DNA from: JANXVV01 sp038230975
GTDB taxonomy: Bacteria > Planctomycetota > Phycisphaerae > Tepidisphaerales > Tepidisphaeraceae
Assembly (NCBI GenBank): GCA_038230975.1
Contig: JBBRMF010000015.1
Location: forward strand, 1-40,030
DNA length: 40,030 nt
Direction: 5' to 3'
Position 1 is the first letter of the stretch. Each line of letters begins with the position of its first letter. Below the pieces are notes generated by a model that did not search any database, was not told the DNA's origin, and worked only from the letters and a program-made list of their open reading frames with translations. The translations under genes and the position numbers were made by a program. Shown here in pieces: positions 8,029-15,966 of the stretch.

Positions 8029-9294
8029 CTAATCCTGTGATCCGGAGACGATCTCGATCTCGGGAAGGGGGAAGATCATTTTCCCACCGGATGCGAGGTA
8101 GGCTTCTTCGCGCTTGACCAGATTGTCGCGGAAATGCCATGGGAGCACGAGGAAGTAATCGGGTTTATCGGCTTTGGCCTGTGCTTCGGAGACGATGGGA
8201 AGCCGTGTGCCAGGCGTAAAGCAGCCGAATTTGTCGGCGTTGACCTCGGCGATGTGGGGAATATCTTTTTCGGTGAGGCCGCAATATTGGAGAATGACGT
8301 TGCCCTTGGTTGATGCGCCATAACCGACGACGCGCTTGCCGGCGGCCTTTAATTGGCCAAGCAGTTCGATCAACCGATCGCGATGTTGAACGACTCGTTT
8401 GGCAAAGGTTTCGTAGGGCGCGGCGTTGAGGAGGTTCAATGCCGCTTCAGCCGCTAGAAAATCATTTACGCGATCGTGCGGCTTGTAGATGGCGGAGTTG
8501 CGCGCCACGGTGATCGCAAAACTTCCACCGTTCACGTCATTTAACTCGACGTCGATAATTTTAAGGTCCGCCCGGTCGGTCAGCCATTGAATCTGTCGCA
8601 GGGAATAGTATTCAACATGCTCGTGACAGATCGTGTCATAGGAGGTGGTCTTGAGCATGGAGGGCAAATAGCTCTGTTCAAAATGCCATACCCCGGCGGT
8701 CGGGTCGAGGGTGGAACTGACTTGGCGCACGAATGCCTGCGGATCTTCCAGATCGTAGAACATGGCGATGGATGTGATGATCTTGGCCTTGCGATCGCCG
8801 AACTGCTTTTGAAGGGCTTCTGCCGAGAAAAAATCGGCGATGACATGAATATCCGGCCGATAATAGCTGCGAAATTTGGCGGCGGTTGGGTCCATGCCCA
8901 AAAGCGTTGCCCCACCGGCGGGATAGAAGGAAAGTGTCGTGCCATCGTTGCTGCCGATGTCGAGCACCAGATCACCCGGCCCGACCGGAACGAGGTTGAG
9001 CAAACCTGCTACTTTGGTTTGGAGATGTTGGACCATCGATCGATTGAGCGAAGAACGGTAGCCGTAGTTCTCGCCGTACATCTCTTTCAGGTCGTAGGAA
9101 TGGCGAAGCTGGACCAATCCGCAATGTTCGTTGGAGGCGCTGGCGTTGCAGCGGACGAGCTCGAGCGGGCCGCTGGTGATTTTTTGATCGGCACTTTGCG
9201 GAAAAATACCGGTTAACGCCTGGGAACCCAGATCGATGACCAGCACCAGATCCGGGTTGCCACAAATGCGGCATCGGTCAATCTTATGAATCAT
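8029..9294 (-). CDS. Sugar C-methyltransferase (TylC3/NovU type), SAM-dependent
   Basis: The 421-residue product shows the three-part layout of NDP-hexose C-methyltransferases. An N-terminal zinc-binding segment holds CRICGNPDLVLVIDLG. The SAM domain has LVLDIGSNDGTTLSFY. The conserved catalytic CHEHVEYYSLRQ lies mid-protein, and the C-terminal domain has VVGYGASTKGNVILQYCGL. These enzymes methylate C-3 of keto-deoxysugars, giving branched sugars. I chose ATG 9294 because GGGAG precedes it by about 8 nt and the zinc motif starts there; longer frames run into a family A remnant at 9328-9357. With the neighbouring SDR and glycosyltransferase it suggests a methylated deoxysugar on a surface glycan. 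Confidence 0.87.
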   Translation of the reverse strand: MIHKIDRCRICGNPDLVLVIDLGSQALTGIFPQSADQKITSGPLELVRCNASASNEHCGLVQLRHSYDLKEMYGENYGYRSSLNRSMVQHLQTKVAGLLNLVPVGPGDLVLDIGSNDGTTLSFYPAGGATLLGMDPTAAKFRSYYRPDIHVIADFFSAEALQKQFGDRKAKIITSIAMFYDLEDPQAFVRQVSSTLDPTAGVWHFEQSYLPSMLKTTSYDTICHEHVEYYSLRQIQWLTDRADLKIIDVELNDVNGGSFAITVARNSAIYKPHDRVNDFLAAEAALNLLNAAPYETFAKRVVQHRDRLIELLGQLKAAGKRVVGYGASTKGNVILQYCGLTEKDIPHIAEVNADKFGCFTPGTRLPIVSEAQAKADKPDYFLVLPWHFRDNLVKREEAYLASGGKMIFPLPEIEIVSGSQD

Positions 9295-9327
9295 AAAGCG
9301 CTCCCGCTGCAGTGCATTCATCCGGGG

Positions 9328-9357
9328 AAAAAGCACGGGCGAGACGCCCATGCCACC
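9328..9357 (-). repeat. Half copy of family A hairpin element
   Basis: AAAAAGCACGGGCGAGACGC plus CCATGCCACC matches one arm of the 96-bp element. The other arm is absent. It lies between the DUF6165-like gene and the C-methyltransferase and accounts for spurious upstream starts of the latter. Confidence 0.7.
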
Positions 9358-9365
9358 AGGTTCGA

Positions 9366-9740
9366 TCAATACTGTTCGTACGACTTTTGCTCGCGAAGGG
9401 CGGAATTGAACGCTTTGTTGGCGGCGTCTTTCACATGGAAACGCTTATCGTTGGTCATATACGCTTTGCGGGCCATCTGGATGAATTCGGCATCGAATAT
9501 CTGGTTTTTTTCCTTCAACCGAAGCACATCTTCAACGTCCCAAATGATGGAGTTGTGCTCGGCCAATTCTTTGAGATAGGGATCATAAGCTGGCGTATTG
9601 CCGAGTTGGGCAGGCAGGCGATCGAGCTCGACGCCCACGTGCGCCAGCTTGGCCGGATCTTTAATTCGTTCCTGCTTAATGCGCAGGATCGATATTTTAT
9701 CGAGCACTTCGCCCAGAGAGACCGAGCACGAAAAATCCAT
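9366..9740 (-). CDS. DUF6165-like small protein of the glycan cluster
   Basis: The 124-residue soluble protein starts MDFSCSVSLGEVLDKISILR and continues with IKQERIKDP. The SLGE..DK..IL.IK pattern is what I recall of DUF6165 proteins found beside LPS and glycosyltransferase genes; I could not check this by search. The rest is charged and helical (YDPYLKELAEHNSIIWDVED, FIQMARKAYMTNDKRFHVKD). GAGGG lies about 8 nt before ATG 9740. No catalytic motif is seen. It lies between the FkbM and C-methyltransferase genes on the same strand, 71 bp from the latter. Confidence 0.65.
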   Translation of the reverse strand: MDFSCSVSLGEVLDKISILRIKQERIKDPAKLAHVGVELDRLPAQLGNTPAYDPYLKELAEHNSIIWDVEDVLRLKEKNQIFDAEFIQMARKAYMTNDKRFHVKDAANKAFNSALREQKSYEQY

Positions 9741-9847
9741 GTGTACCCTCTACTTTTCTGCATCATCGGCCTAACGACCCACAGCCATGAGGGCCAATAA
9801 GGCTCGAATCATTTTGTCCACCACCGGGCGACTATGACGACGTCCCA

Positions 9848-10480
9848 TTAAGCCGGCACGAAGAAATCGTTTACTTCGATCCGACGATCGAGCTTGTAGC
9901 CGAATCCGGTCAGATAATCGGTGATCGTTTTCGACTGTGCGGGTGTGTTATTTTCAATGACCAGCAGGCGCGGTTTCCAGCGGGCCAGATCGAACCCCTG
10001 CAGCACCTGAAGTTCAACCCCTTCGACGTCAATCGAAACAAAGTCAATTTTGGCTAACGGCGATTCAGCTAAACAACTATTCAGCGTTCGGGCATTGACC
10101 TTAATATCAAACTCATCGCATTGATACCCCATATCGCGATGCTGTTTGAGCAGATCCTGATCCACTTCAAGGGAACTGATGGACGAGCAATTGTTGGATT
10201 GAGCGAGCCGGACGACGTGGAATATCACGTCATTACGATCCACATCCGTGACGGCATAATTTAAGGCTTTGCGTCGATTGCGAGCCAGCATTTGCGCATA
10301 TTCAGGATTGGCCTCGATGCATAAGACATCCCAACCGCGTTGCTCGAAGTGGAGGGTATTGTTGATGTATATGCCGTCGGTGGCACCGACATCCAAGGCG
10401 CACCCGATATAGTCGGGAGGGAAATAGGTGCTGATGATCTGATCCACCGGCGGATTGAACTGGCCGTAAAATCTACTCAT
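9848..10480 (-). CDS. FkbM-family SAM-dependent methyltransferase
   Basis: The 210-residue product has the SAM-binding segment CALDVGATDGIYINNTLHFE, then WDVLCIEANPEYAQML, and the FkbM hallmark IDFVSIDVEGVELQVLQGFD followed by PRLLVIENN. FkbM enzymes O-methylate sugars or polyketides. I start at ATG 10480 because the upstream extension (to 10696) overlaps the 10569-10826 gene and lacks family features. It is the first gene of the minus-strand glycan cluster, 88 bp after the nitrate module, and may be transcribed partly from there. The substrate is unknown. Confidence 0.83.
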   Translation of the reverse strand: MSRFYGQFNPPVDQIISTYFPPDYIGCALDVGATDGIYINNTLHFEQRGWDVLCIEANPEYAQMLARNRRKALNYAVTDVDRNDVIFHVVRLAQSNNCSSISSLEVDQDLLKQHRDMGYQCDEFDIKVNARTLNSCLAESPLAKIDFVSIDVEGVELQVLQGFDLARWKPRLLVIENNTPAQSKTITDYLTGFGYKLDRRIEVNDFFVPA

Positions 10481-10568
10481 GCGGGAAGAATAGCTTGGGC
10501 GATGCAAAATGTCATTATGATGACGTGCGAAGTGTTGTGGTTCTGCGATCGATACGGACCGCGAACGG

Positions 10569-10826
10569 TCAAACTGCAGGCTGCGGTTTATCGAGAAAAT
10601 ACAGATATCGCAGCAACCCACCATTGAGCAGCAAGCACACCAGACTGGTGATTGCAGCCGGCCAGATGACCGATTCATCGCCTCCCAGAAACGCATTCAT
10701 GATGGCGGTCAGCAACCAGATTTGCAACACGACCAGAATGAGGACCAAGCACAAAATGCCGTAGACAATGACCATTCGCTGATCGCGGGTAAAACGGCGA
10801 TAGTCTGCTTTTGACGGGGCGCTCAT
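10569..10826 (-). CDS. Small two-helix membrane protein (DUF6755-like) of the nitrate module
   Basis: The 85-residue product has two membrane segments (about VIVYGILCLVLILVVLQIWL and VIWPAAITSLVCLLLNGGLL) between a basic N terminus and a short C terminus. Its ATG overlaps the Rieske stop by 4 bp (10823-10826), so the two are translationally coupled. I associate it with DUF6755, a family I recall near Rieske and nitrate-type modules; treat the name as tentative. A role as a small membrane subunit or assembly factor is inferred from position only. Confidence 0.7.
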   Translation of the reverse strand: MSAPSKADYRRFTRDQRMVIVYGILCLVLILVVLQIWLLTAIMNAFLGGDESVIWPAAITSLVCLLLNGGLLRYLYFLDKPQPAV

Positions 10827-11377
10827 GTGGTTCGCTCCTGAATGCCGGTGGCATAGATTGCCCCGGAACGAATGGTCAAAGTCACGATCGGCAAAGGCCG
10901 CCTTGGCGGGCCGGCGGTGGGTCGACCGCTCTTCAAATCAAAGCAGCCTTCATGGCAGGGGCAGTGAATACAATCCGATTTCAAATCCGGCACGACGGCA
11001 CAGGAAAGATGGGTGCATTTTTGCCCGTACGCCACGAAGGTTTCGGGCCCCGTGCGCACCAACACGCACGGATCGTGTGCGGCTGGGTAATGAAATACCA
11101 CGGTGGAACCACTGGCCACATTAGAAAGTTGCGCGATCTTCATCATCGCTGGTTTACCGCGGCGTTTGCGCAGAAAATTCTGGAAACCAATCCAGAACTG
11201 ACCGATCGTCAAACCCAGACTGACCAACACCATGAACTTGGTGAAATCCCGTCGGGCCACATAGTGATCTTGCGGCCAATCAATGGGAAAATCTTTCCGC
11301 CAGGCGGGTTGTTCCGATTCCGGACTGCCGTTTGGCGCCAGGCAAAGTTGATCGCGTTCTCGATTGCGGGGATTCAT
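10823..11377 (-). CDS. Rieske [2Fe-2S] protein, membrane-anchored
   Basis: The 184-residue product carries the two Rieske boxes CTHLSC and CPCHEGCFD, giving two Cys and two His ligands, in the C-terminal ~110 residues. Upstream, ARRDFTKFMVLVSLGLTIG is one membrane segment preceded by twin arginines, resembling a Tat signal-anchor as in cytochrome bc or arsenite-oxidase Rieske subunits. However, RKRRGK after the helix argues for a cytoplasmic C terminus, so topology is open. It should pass single electrons between the cytochrome b and the iron-sulfur/molybdenum subunits. It starts 12 bp after the ferredoxin gene and overlaps the next gene by 4 bp. Confidence 0.9.
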   Translation of the reverse strand: MNPRNRERDQLCLAPNGSPESEQPAWRKDFPIDWPQDHYVARRDFTKFMVLVSLGLTIGQFWIGFQNFLRKRRGKPAMMKIAQLSNVASGSTVVFHYPAAHDPCVLVRTGPETFVAYGQKCTHLSCAVVPDLKSDCIHCPCHEGCFDLKSGRPTAGPPRRPLPIVTLTIRSGAIYATGIQERTT

Positions 11378-11389
11378 ATTTGGCTCACA

Positions 11390-12028
11390 TCACGATTCGG
11401 TGTGCATCGCTTCTTCAAACACATCCAATGACACGCGTCGCCCGTGGGTAGATTCATCCATCGCGGCGGTGACATCCACGTAAGTTGCGCGGCCATACCG
11501 AGGCACCATCATGTTGACCTTGGTCGTAATGGTCTGACGACCGAAGTGAAATTCATTCATCGGAGCCGATCGCGGTCGAAGCGCCTCGATCTGCTCGCGC
11601 GTTCCAAAGAACAACGCCTGGCTCGGGCAGACAGTTGCGCACATCGGTTTTTTACCGGCGGAGGTTCGGTCGTAGCACATGTCGCATTTCATCATCATGT
11701 CGACTTCAACCTGCATTTTCGGGACGCCAAATGGGCAGGCCAATACACAGTTGCTACAGGCGATGCAGCGTGCGCGGCGAGCGGTTTGGACGACACCATC
11801 CTCTGTCTTTTTAATCGCATCAGCCGGGCAGACCTCCGCGCAAGTCGGAGAATCGCAGTGCATGCAGACTACGGGGGCGGTTTGCGTCGAGGTGGCCCGA
11901 TCGACATATTCCAGATGAATCATCGCCGTGCCTTTGTGCGTATCGCACTCGGCGCACGCCTGCACACAAGCCTGGCAACCGATGCAGCGGTTGGGGTCGA
12001 TGAAAAATTCAAGGTGTTGTGGAACCAT
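11390..12028 (-). CDS. Four-cluster [4Fe-4S] ferredoxin subunit (NarH/DmsB type)
   Basis: The 212-residue product has four Cys groups: CIGCQACVQACAECD, CMHCDSPTCAEVCP, CIACSNCVLACP and CDMC...CATVCP. This is the layout of electron-transfer subunits of molybdopterin oxidoreductases. No signal peptide is seen, so it should sit in the cytoplasm with the catalytic subunit. The C-terminal ~70 residues lack Cys. It starts 89 bp after the catalytic gene and is followed 12 bp later by the Rieske gene, consistent with one operon. The predicted role is wiring the membrane quinol or Rieske side to the catalytic subunit. Confidence 0.9.
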   Translation of the reverse strand: MVPQHLEFFIDPNRCIGCQACVQACAECDTHKGTAMIHLEYVDRATSTQTAPVVCMHCDSPTCAEVCPADAIKKTEDGVVQTARRARCIACSNCVLACPFGVPKMQVEVDMMMKCDMCYDRTSAGKKPMCATVCPSQALFFGTREQIEALRPRSAPMNEFHFGRQTITTKVNMMVPRYGRATYVDVTAAMDESTHGRRVSLDVFEEAMHTES

Positions 12029-12117
12029 ATCTACTTTTGTCAGTTGTCACACAATCAAAAAACAAGCCGGAACCGGAAGCCGTAGGCGACGGACCGGGTT
12101 CTTCGCCGCCTCACAAA

Positions 12118-14361
12118 TCACTGCTGCGATTCATATTTTCCCACATAGTCCGGCTCCACCGATTTCCGCACGCGCACCGCGCATACTTTATATTCGGGAA
12201 TTTTCGAGATCGGATCCTGTGCCGCGATGGTCACCTGATTGATGCTGCGGCGTCCCGCCCAGTGATACGGCACAAACACCGTATCAGGCCGAATCGTCGT
12301 CACCACCTGCACGCGCAAAGTGCAATCCCCTCGCCGTGATTCGACGGTGGCCCAATCCCCATCCACTAATTCAAGCTGCCTGGCGAGCTTCGGATGGATC
12401 TCGATCAAGGGCTCGGGATATTGGTCCACAAGCGGCCCGATGCGCCTCGTCTGTGTCCCGGAAAGATATTGGCTCACCACCCGCCCTGTCGTCAGCATCA
12501 GCGGATAACTGGCATCCACGTCTTCAGCCGGCGGTGTATACGGCGCGACATTAAAACGCGCCTTGCCGTCTGGAAAATAAAACGGCCCATCACCGCGCGC
12601 GATGACATTCCATGAACCGGGCTCGAACAAGCGCGGTGTTCCGGGATGATCCTCGGTCGGGCAAGGCCAGAAGACACCCATCTGTTTTTCAATTTTCTCG
12701 TACGTAATCCCCGCGTAATCCACCACACCACCCGCGGACGCCACGCGAAGTTCCTCGAAGATTTCTCGCGGCGACTCAAATTGGAACCCATGCCCGCGAC
12801 CCATTCGATTGGCGATATCCTGAATGATCTTCCAATCCTGCATCGCCTCCCCGGGGCAATCGACGGCTTTGTTGATTTTCACGACCCGTCCTTCGGCTGT
12901 CGCTACGACGCCTTCATCCTCCTCCTGCAATGATCCTGGAAAAACGACGTCCGCATGCCGAGCCGTTTCGCTCATGAAGAAGTCAATGCAGCCAAAGAAC
13001 TCCAGCTTGTCGAGCATGCGCCCAATGAATTTGTTATCCGGCAGAGAAACCTTGGGATTGAAGCAAAGGGACAGAAGGCCCTTAATCTCACCTGTTTCGA
13101 TCTTCCGAAAGACTTCGTAGCAATCGACCCCGGCATCCGGCAATTCTTCGGGTGTAATGCCCCAGACTTTGGCAACGTGCGCCCGATGCTCGGGATTGGC
13201 AATGTCGCGGCCACCGGGAAGCTGATCCGCTTTTTGCCCGTGTTCGCGGCCGCCCTGTCCATTGCCTTGCCCGGTAATCGTGGCATACCCACAATTCTCG
13301 CGTCCGATTCGACCGCTGGCGAGCACCATGTTGATCGCGCCCATGCAGTTCTGTACGCCGTGCGTGCTGTGTTCAATTCCACGGGCATGCATGAGGAAGC
13401 TCGTACTCGCTTTTCCCCACCACTCGGCCGCCTGACGGATTGATTTCTCGGCGATGCCGGTCACTTCGGCGGTTTTTCGCGGTGTCCAGGAATAAACGTG
13501 CTCGGCAACTTTATCGAAGCCATTCGTGTGGGTTTCGATGAAGTCGTGATCGAGCCAGTCATTCTCGATCATCAGATTCAGCACGCCGTTGAAGAGCGCG
13601 ATATCACGGCCTGGCTTTACGGGGAGAAACAAATCGCAGGTCCGGGCAATAGGTGTGATTCGCGGGTCAACCACGATCACCTTCGCGCCGTTCTCGCGCG
13701 CTTGCCAAACATAATTGGTGGTGATCGGTGCGCACTCGGCGATGTTCGCGCCACTGATCCAAACGACTTCGGCTTTCAGGATATCCGTCCAGGGGTTACA
13801 CGCTCGATCGACTCCGAACGATTTTTTGTTCGCCGCCGCCGCGCTCACCATGCACAGTCGACCATTGTAATCGATGTACGGCGTCTTCAGGCACATTCGG
13901 GCAAACTTGCCCATCAGATAAGCCTTCTCCGTCGTCAGGCTTGCTCCACCAAAAACAGCGAACGCCTGCGGGCCGTACTTGGATTGAATGCGCGTAATTT
14001 CCGCCGCCGTGCGCCCGAGTGCGGTGTCGTAAGGAATCGTTCTAAATCCCCCCGCCACCGCCGGATCGCGCTCGTAAGAATGCAGCAGACGATCTGGATG
14101 AGAGCCCTGCAGATACCGCTTCACACCCTTCGGGCAGAGCATACCGCGATTAAACGGAAATTCTTCCCACGGTTCGAAACCGACAACCGTGTTATCGCGA
14201 ACTTTCAATTGAATGCCGCACTGTTGGCCGCAAAAACAGCAGTGGGTCTTCACGAGTTTTTCGTCGCCCGCCGCGGTTTGCAGGAACGCGCCGGTGGAGT
14301 AAGCCTTGTGCGGTCCAAACCGATCGATGGTGTCCAGAGGCGATGTCGGTTCTACGGCCAT
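12118..14361 (-). CDS. Molybdopterin oxidoreductase, probable nitrate reductase catalytic subunit (NarB/NasA/NapA type)
   Basis: The 747-residue product has an N-terminal [4Fe-4S] site (HCCFCGQQCGIQLKV ... GMLCPKG). DYNGRLCMVSAAAANKKSFG contains the Cys expected as Mo ligand in NarB/NapA-type nitrate reductases. Further family features are GANIAECAP, HTNGFDKVAEH, ITGQGNGQGGREHGQKADQL and the C-terminal dinucleotide-binding region (LTTGRVVSQYLSGTQTRRI ... VPYHWAGRRSINQVT). No Tat signal is present, so cytoplasmic unless carried by a partner. There is no C-terminal BFD [2Fe-2S] extension. The divergent NarK gene supports nitrate as substrate; formate dehydrogenase is the main alternative within the superfamily. 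It starts 15 bp after the cytochrome b gene. Confidence 0.85.
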   Translation of the reverse strand: MAVEPTSPLDTIDRFGPHKAYSTGAFLQTAAGDEKLVKTHCCFCGQQCGIQLKVRDNTVVGFEPWEEFPFNRGMLCPKGVKRYLQGSHPDRLLHSYERDPAVAGGFRTIPYDTALGRTAAEITRIQSKYGPQAFAVFGGASLTTEKAYLMGKFARMCLKTPYIDYNGRLCMVSAAAANKKSFGVDRACNPWTDILKAEVVWISGANIAECAPITTNYVWQARENGAKVIVVDPRITPIARTCDLFLPVKPGRDIALFNGVLNLMIENDWLDHDFIETHTNGFDKVAEHVYSWTPRKTAEVTGIAEKSIRQAAEWWGKASTSFLMHARGIEHSTHGVQNCMGAINMVLASGRIGRENCGYATITGQGNGQGGREHGQKADQLPGGRDIANPEHRAHVAKVWGITPEELPDAGVDCYEVFRKIETGEIKGLLSLCFNPKVSLPDNKFIGRMLDKLEFFGCIDFFMSETARHADVVFPGSLQEEDEGVVATAEGRVVKINKAVDCPGEAMQDWKIIQDIANRMGRGHGFQFESPREIFEELRVASAGGVVDYAGITYEKIEKQMGVFWPCPTEDHPGTPRLFEPGSWNVIARGDGPFYFPDGKARFNVAPYTPPAEDVDASYPLMLTTGRVVSQYLSGTQTRRIGPLVDQYPEPLIEIHPKLARQLELVDGDWATVESRRGDCTLRVQVVTTIRPDTVFVPYHWAGRRSINQVTIAAQDPISKIPEYKVCAVRVRKSVEPDYVGKYESQQ

Positions 14362-14376
14362 GGGGAAATACTCAGT

Positions 14377-15522
14377 TCATTGGGCATGGGCAAATCGTTC
14401 TGGGGAAGGTCGTTTGGCCGGTCGAATCTCGATCAGTGGCGCAGGTTTCTCGCGTGAAGCTTGCCAAAGCGCACCCTGCGCCATCACTAGCATCGACCGA
14501 CGACATTTCGGGCAAATGCGCTGGTAATGCTCCGCTTCGGAACCGGGGATTTCATAGCTGTAACCAAGTTCCTTCTCCACGTAGATCAGGTCCTCTATCT
14601 GGAGCTGCGACGCATAGGCTTCACCACATCGTTTGCAGCAAGCCGGTGCGGTTTGCGCGCCGACTTCCTTGCAGAAGGCAACACCCAATTGCAGCGGTCT
14701 TTGAAAGATGTGGAAGAACTTTCCGAATGGCAACCACAGCAGCGTGAAGATCACCACCACCGCATGCAGCACGGCTAAGAAATCGTACGCATATCCTTTC
14801 ATCCAGGTATAGCTTGCCGTCAGCATGAGGCCGGTGGTTGCGATTGCAAACAGCAGAATCAACGGCAGGAAATCCTCCCCGAACTGCTGCAATGCCGCGG
14901 CTCCCTGATCGTTCAAGCGCCTTCGCAAAGCCAGCAACACACCGATCACCACGAGAATTGAAGAGAAGACCAGCGCATGAAATGTCATGAACGCGATGAA
15001 GGAATGAATCGGAAATTTGATCGTCGGAAAACCGAACACATATACGCGATACCAATCGAGATTCTGCCCATCGGTTCCGAAGTGAATCCAACCAAACACG
15101 AGCGGGAACGTGATGGCTGCGGCGGAGATGCTACCCCACATGATAAACGTATGGGCCGCAGCGCGAGCGGTGTTTCGCCTCCAGATAAAGCGGTTGATCA
15201 TGAAATCCCAGATGATCCGCTTCTGGAGAGTAAAGATATTTCGGAAGATAAAACGCGGTCGAAAGAAAAGCTTCCAACCTTGTTTCCAATAGCGCTTGGT
15301 GGGCGGACGTTGGAGCCACATCGCGTAGCGATAAGAGATGCCGATCGCCGCAAAAAGTGTCGCGAAAGTATAAGCCACCAGTGCGGCATCGAACCCAGGG
15401 AGATTGCGAGCCCCGAGCACAATCATCAGTGTCAAAAGCGATGCTAACCCAAAGCTAGCAGCAATCGCCCGGCGTTTTTCACGCGGGAAGTTTGAATTCG
15501 TGATGTCCAATAACCCGGGCAT
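14377..15522 (-). CDS. NarI/HdrE-like membrane cytochrome b with C-terminal zinc-ribbon-like tail
   Basis: The 381-residue product has about six membrane helices. His residues lie where di-haem b proteins have ligands: RAAAHTFIMWG, FPIHSFIAFMTFHALVF, DFLAVLHAVVVIF and GKFFHIFQ. This suggests quinol oxidation at the membrane. After residue ~285 a soluble tail has CCKRCGEAY and, about 40 residues later, CPKCRRS, a CxxC-CxxC pair that could bind zinc or iron. A good ribosome-binding site (GAGGCGAGAAAG) precedes ATG 15522. It is the first gene of the operon and lies 15 bp before the catalytic gene. The cytochrome assignment rests on His spacing, not on a search. Confidence 0.75.
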   Translation of the reverse strand: MPGLLDITNSNFPREKRRAIAASFGLASLLTLMIVLGARNLPGFDAALVAYTFATLFAAIGISYRYAMWLQRPPTKRYWKQGWKLFFRPRFIFRNIFTLQKRIIWDFMINRFIWRRNTARAAAHTFIMWGSISAAAITFPLVFGWIHFGTDGQNLDWYRVYVFGFPTIKFPIHSFIAFMTFHALVFSSILVVIGVLLALRRRLNDQGAAALQQFGEDFLPLILLFAIATTGLMLTASYTWMKGYAYDFLAVLHAVVVIFTLLWLPFGKFFHIFQRPLQLGVAFCKEVGAQTAPACCKRCGEAYASQLQIEDLIYVEKELGYSYEIPGSEAEHYQRICPKCRRSMLVMAQGALWQASREKPAPLIEIRPAKRPSPERFAHAQ

Positions 15523-15966
15523 TCTTTCTCGCCTCTACACTGCAAAACCCTGCCTTTACACGTCCATCCACGGACAAACTACGTTAAAACGCAGAACAAA
15601 CCCCATGCCATCCGCCGAATTCCGATGGCGATCGCACGGTCCTGCAAATTCACCAGCGATCCAGTCCATTTGCGTACGCGTTAGGCAACATTCGTCGCGC
15701 GATTCCTACACAATGGGTCGATTAACGCGCAGCAGCTGGGCAGCACAAGACTTCTATACCACTTCGCCTTGACGCGTAGGTTCTACGCAGAACACTTGAT
15801 CTGAGGCATGTCCGCGTAAGGATTAAACGTTCTGAATCCACAAAGCGCCTTTTTGAAATCATTCTTTCGATGGCATCCGCATTGCGTAAAAGGCTTCAAT
15901 GTGGACTGCGGGCAAACTGTTTCCCGCCCACTCAAGGGCACCCTCAGCAAGACGGAAAACGCTTCA
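15523..15966. promoter_or_regulatory. Divergent control region between nitrate-reductase operon and narK
   Basis: These 444 bp separate the divergent cytochrome b and NarK starts and must hold both promoters. I see no convincing FNR (TTGAT-N4-ATCAA) or NarL box and no hairpin terminator. Open frames in the region have no recognisable content. Near 15930-15960, AAGGGCACCCTCAGCAAGAC and GGAAAAC resemble a decayed end of the family B repeat. Confidence 0.5.

Noticed and set aside
9295..9369. Upstream extension of the sugar C-methyltransferase
   Set aside because: It runs through a family A repeat remnant; the zinc-binding domain and ribosome-binding site support ATG 9294.
10481..10696. N-terminal extension of the FkbM protein
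   Set aside because: It overlaps the coupled small membrane-protein gene and has no FkbM features.
15523..15966. FNR or NarL binding sites upstream of the nitrate genes
   Set aside because: I looked for TTGAT-N4-ATCAA and NarL heptamer pairs and saw none convincing.
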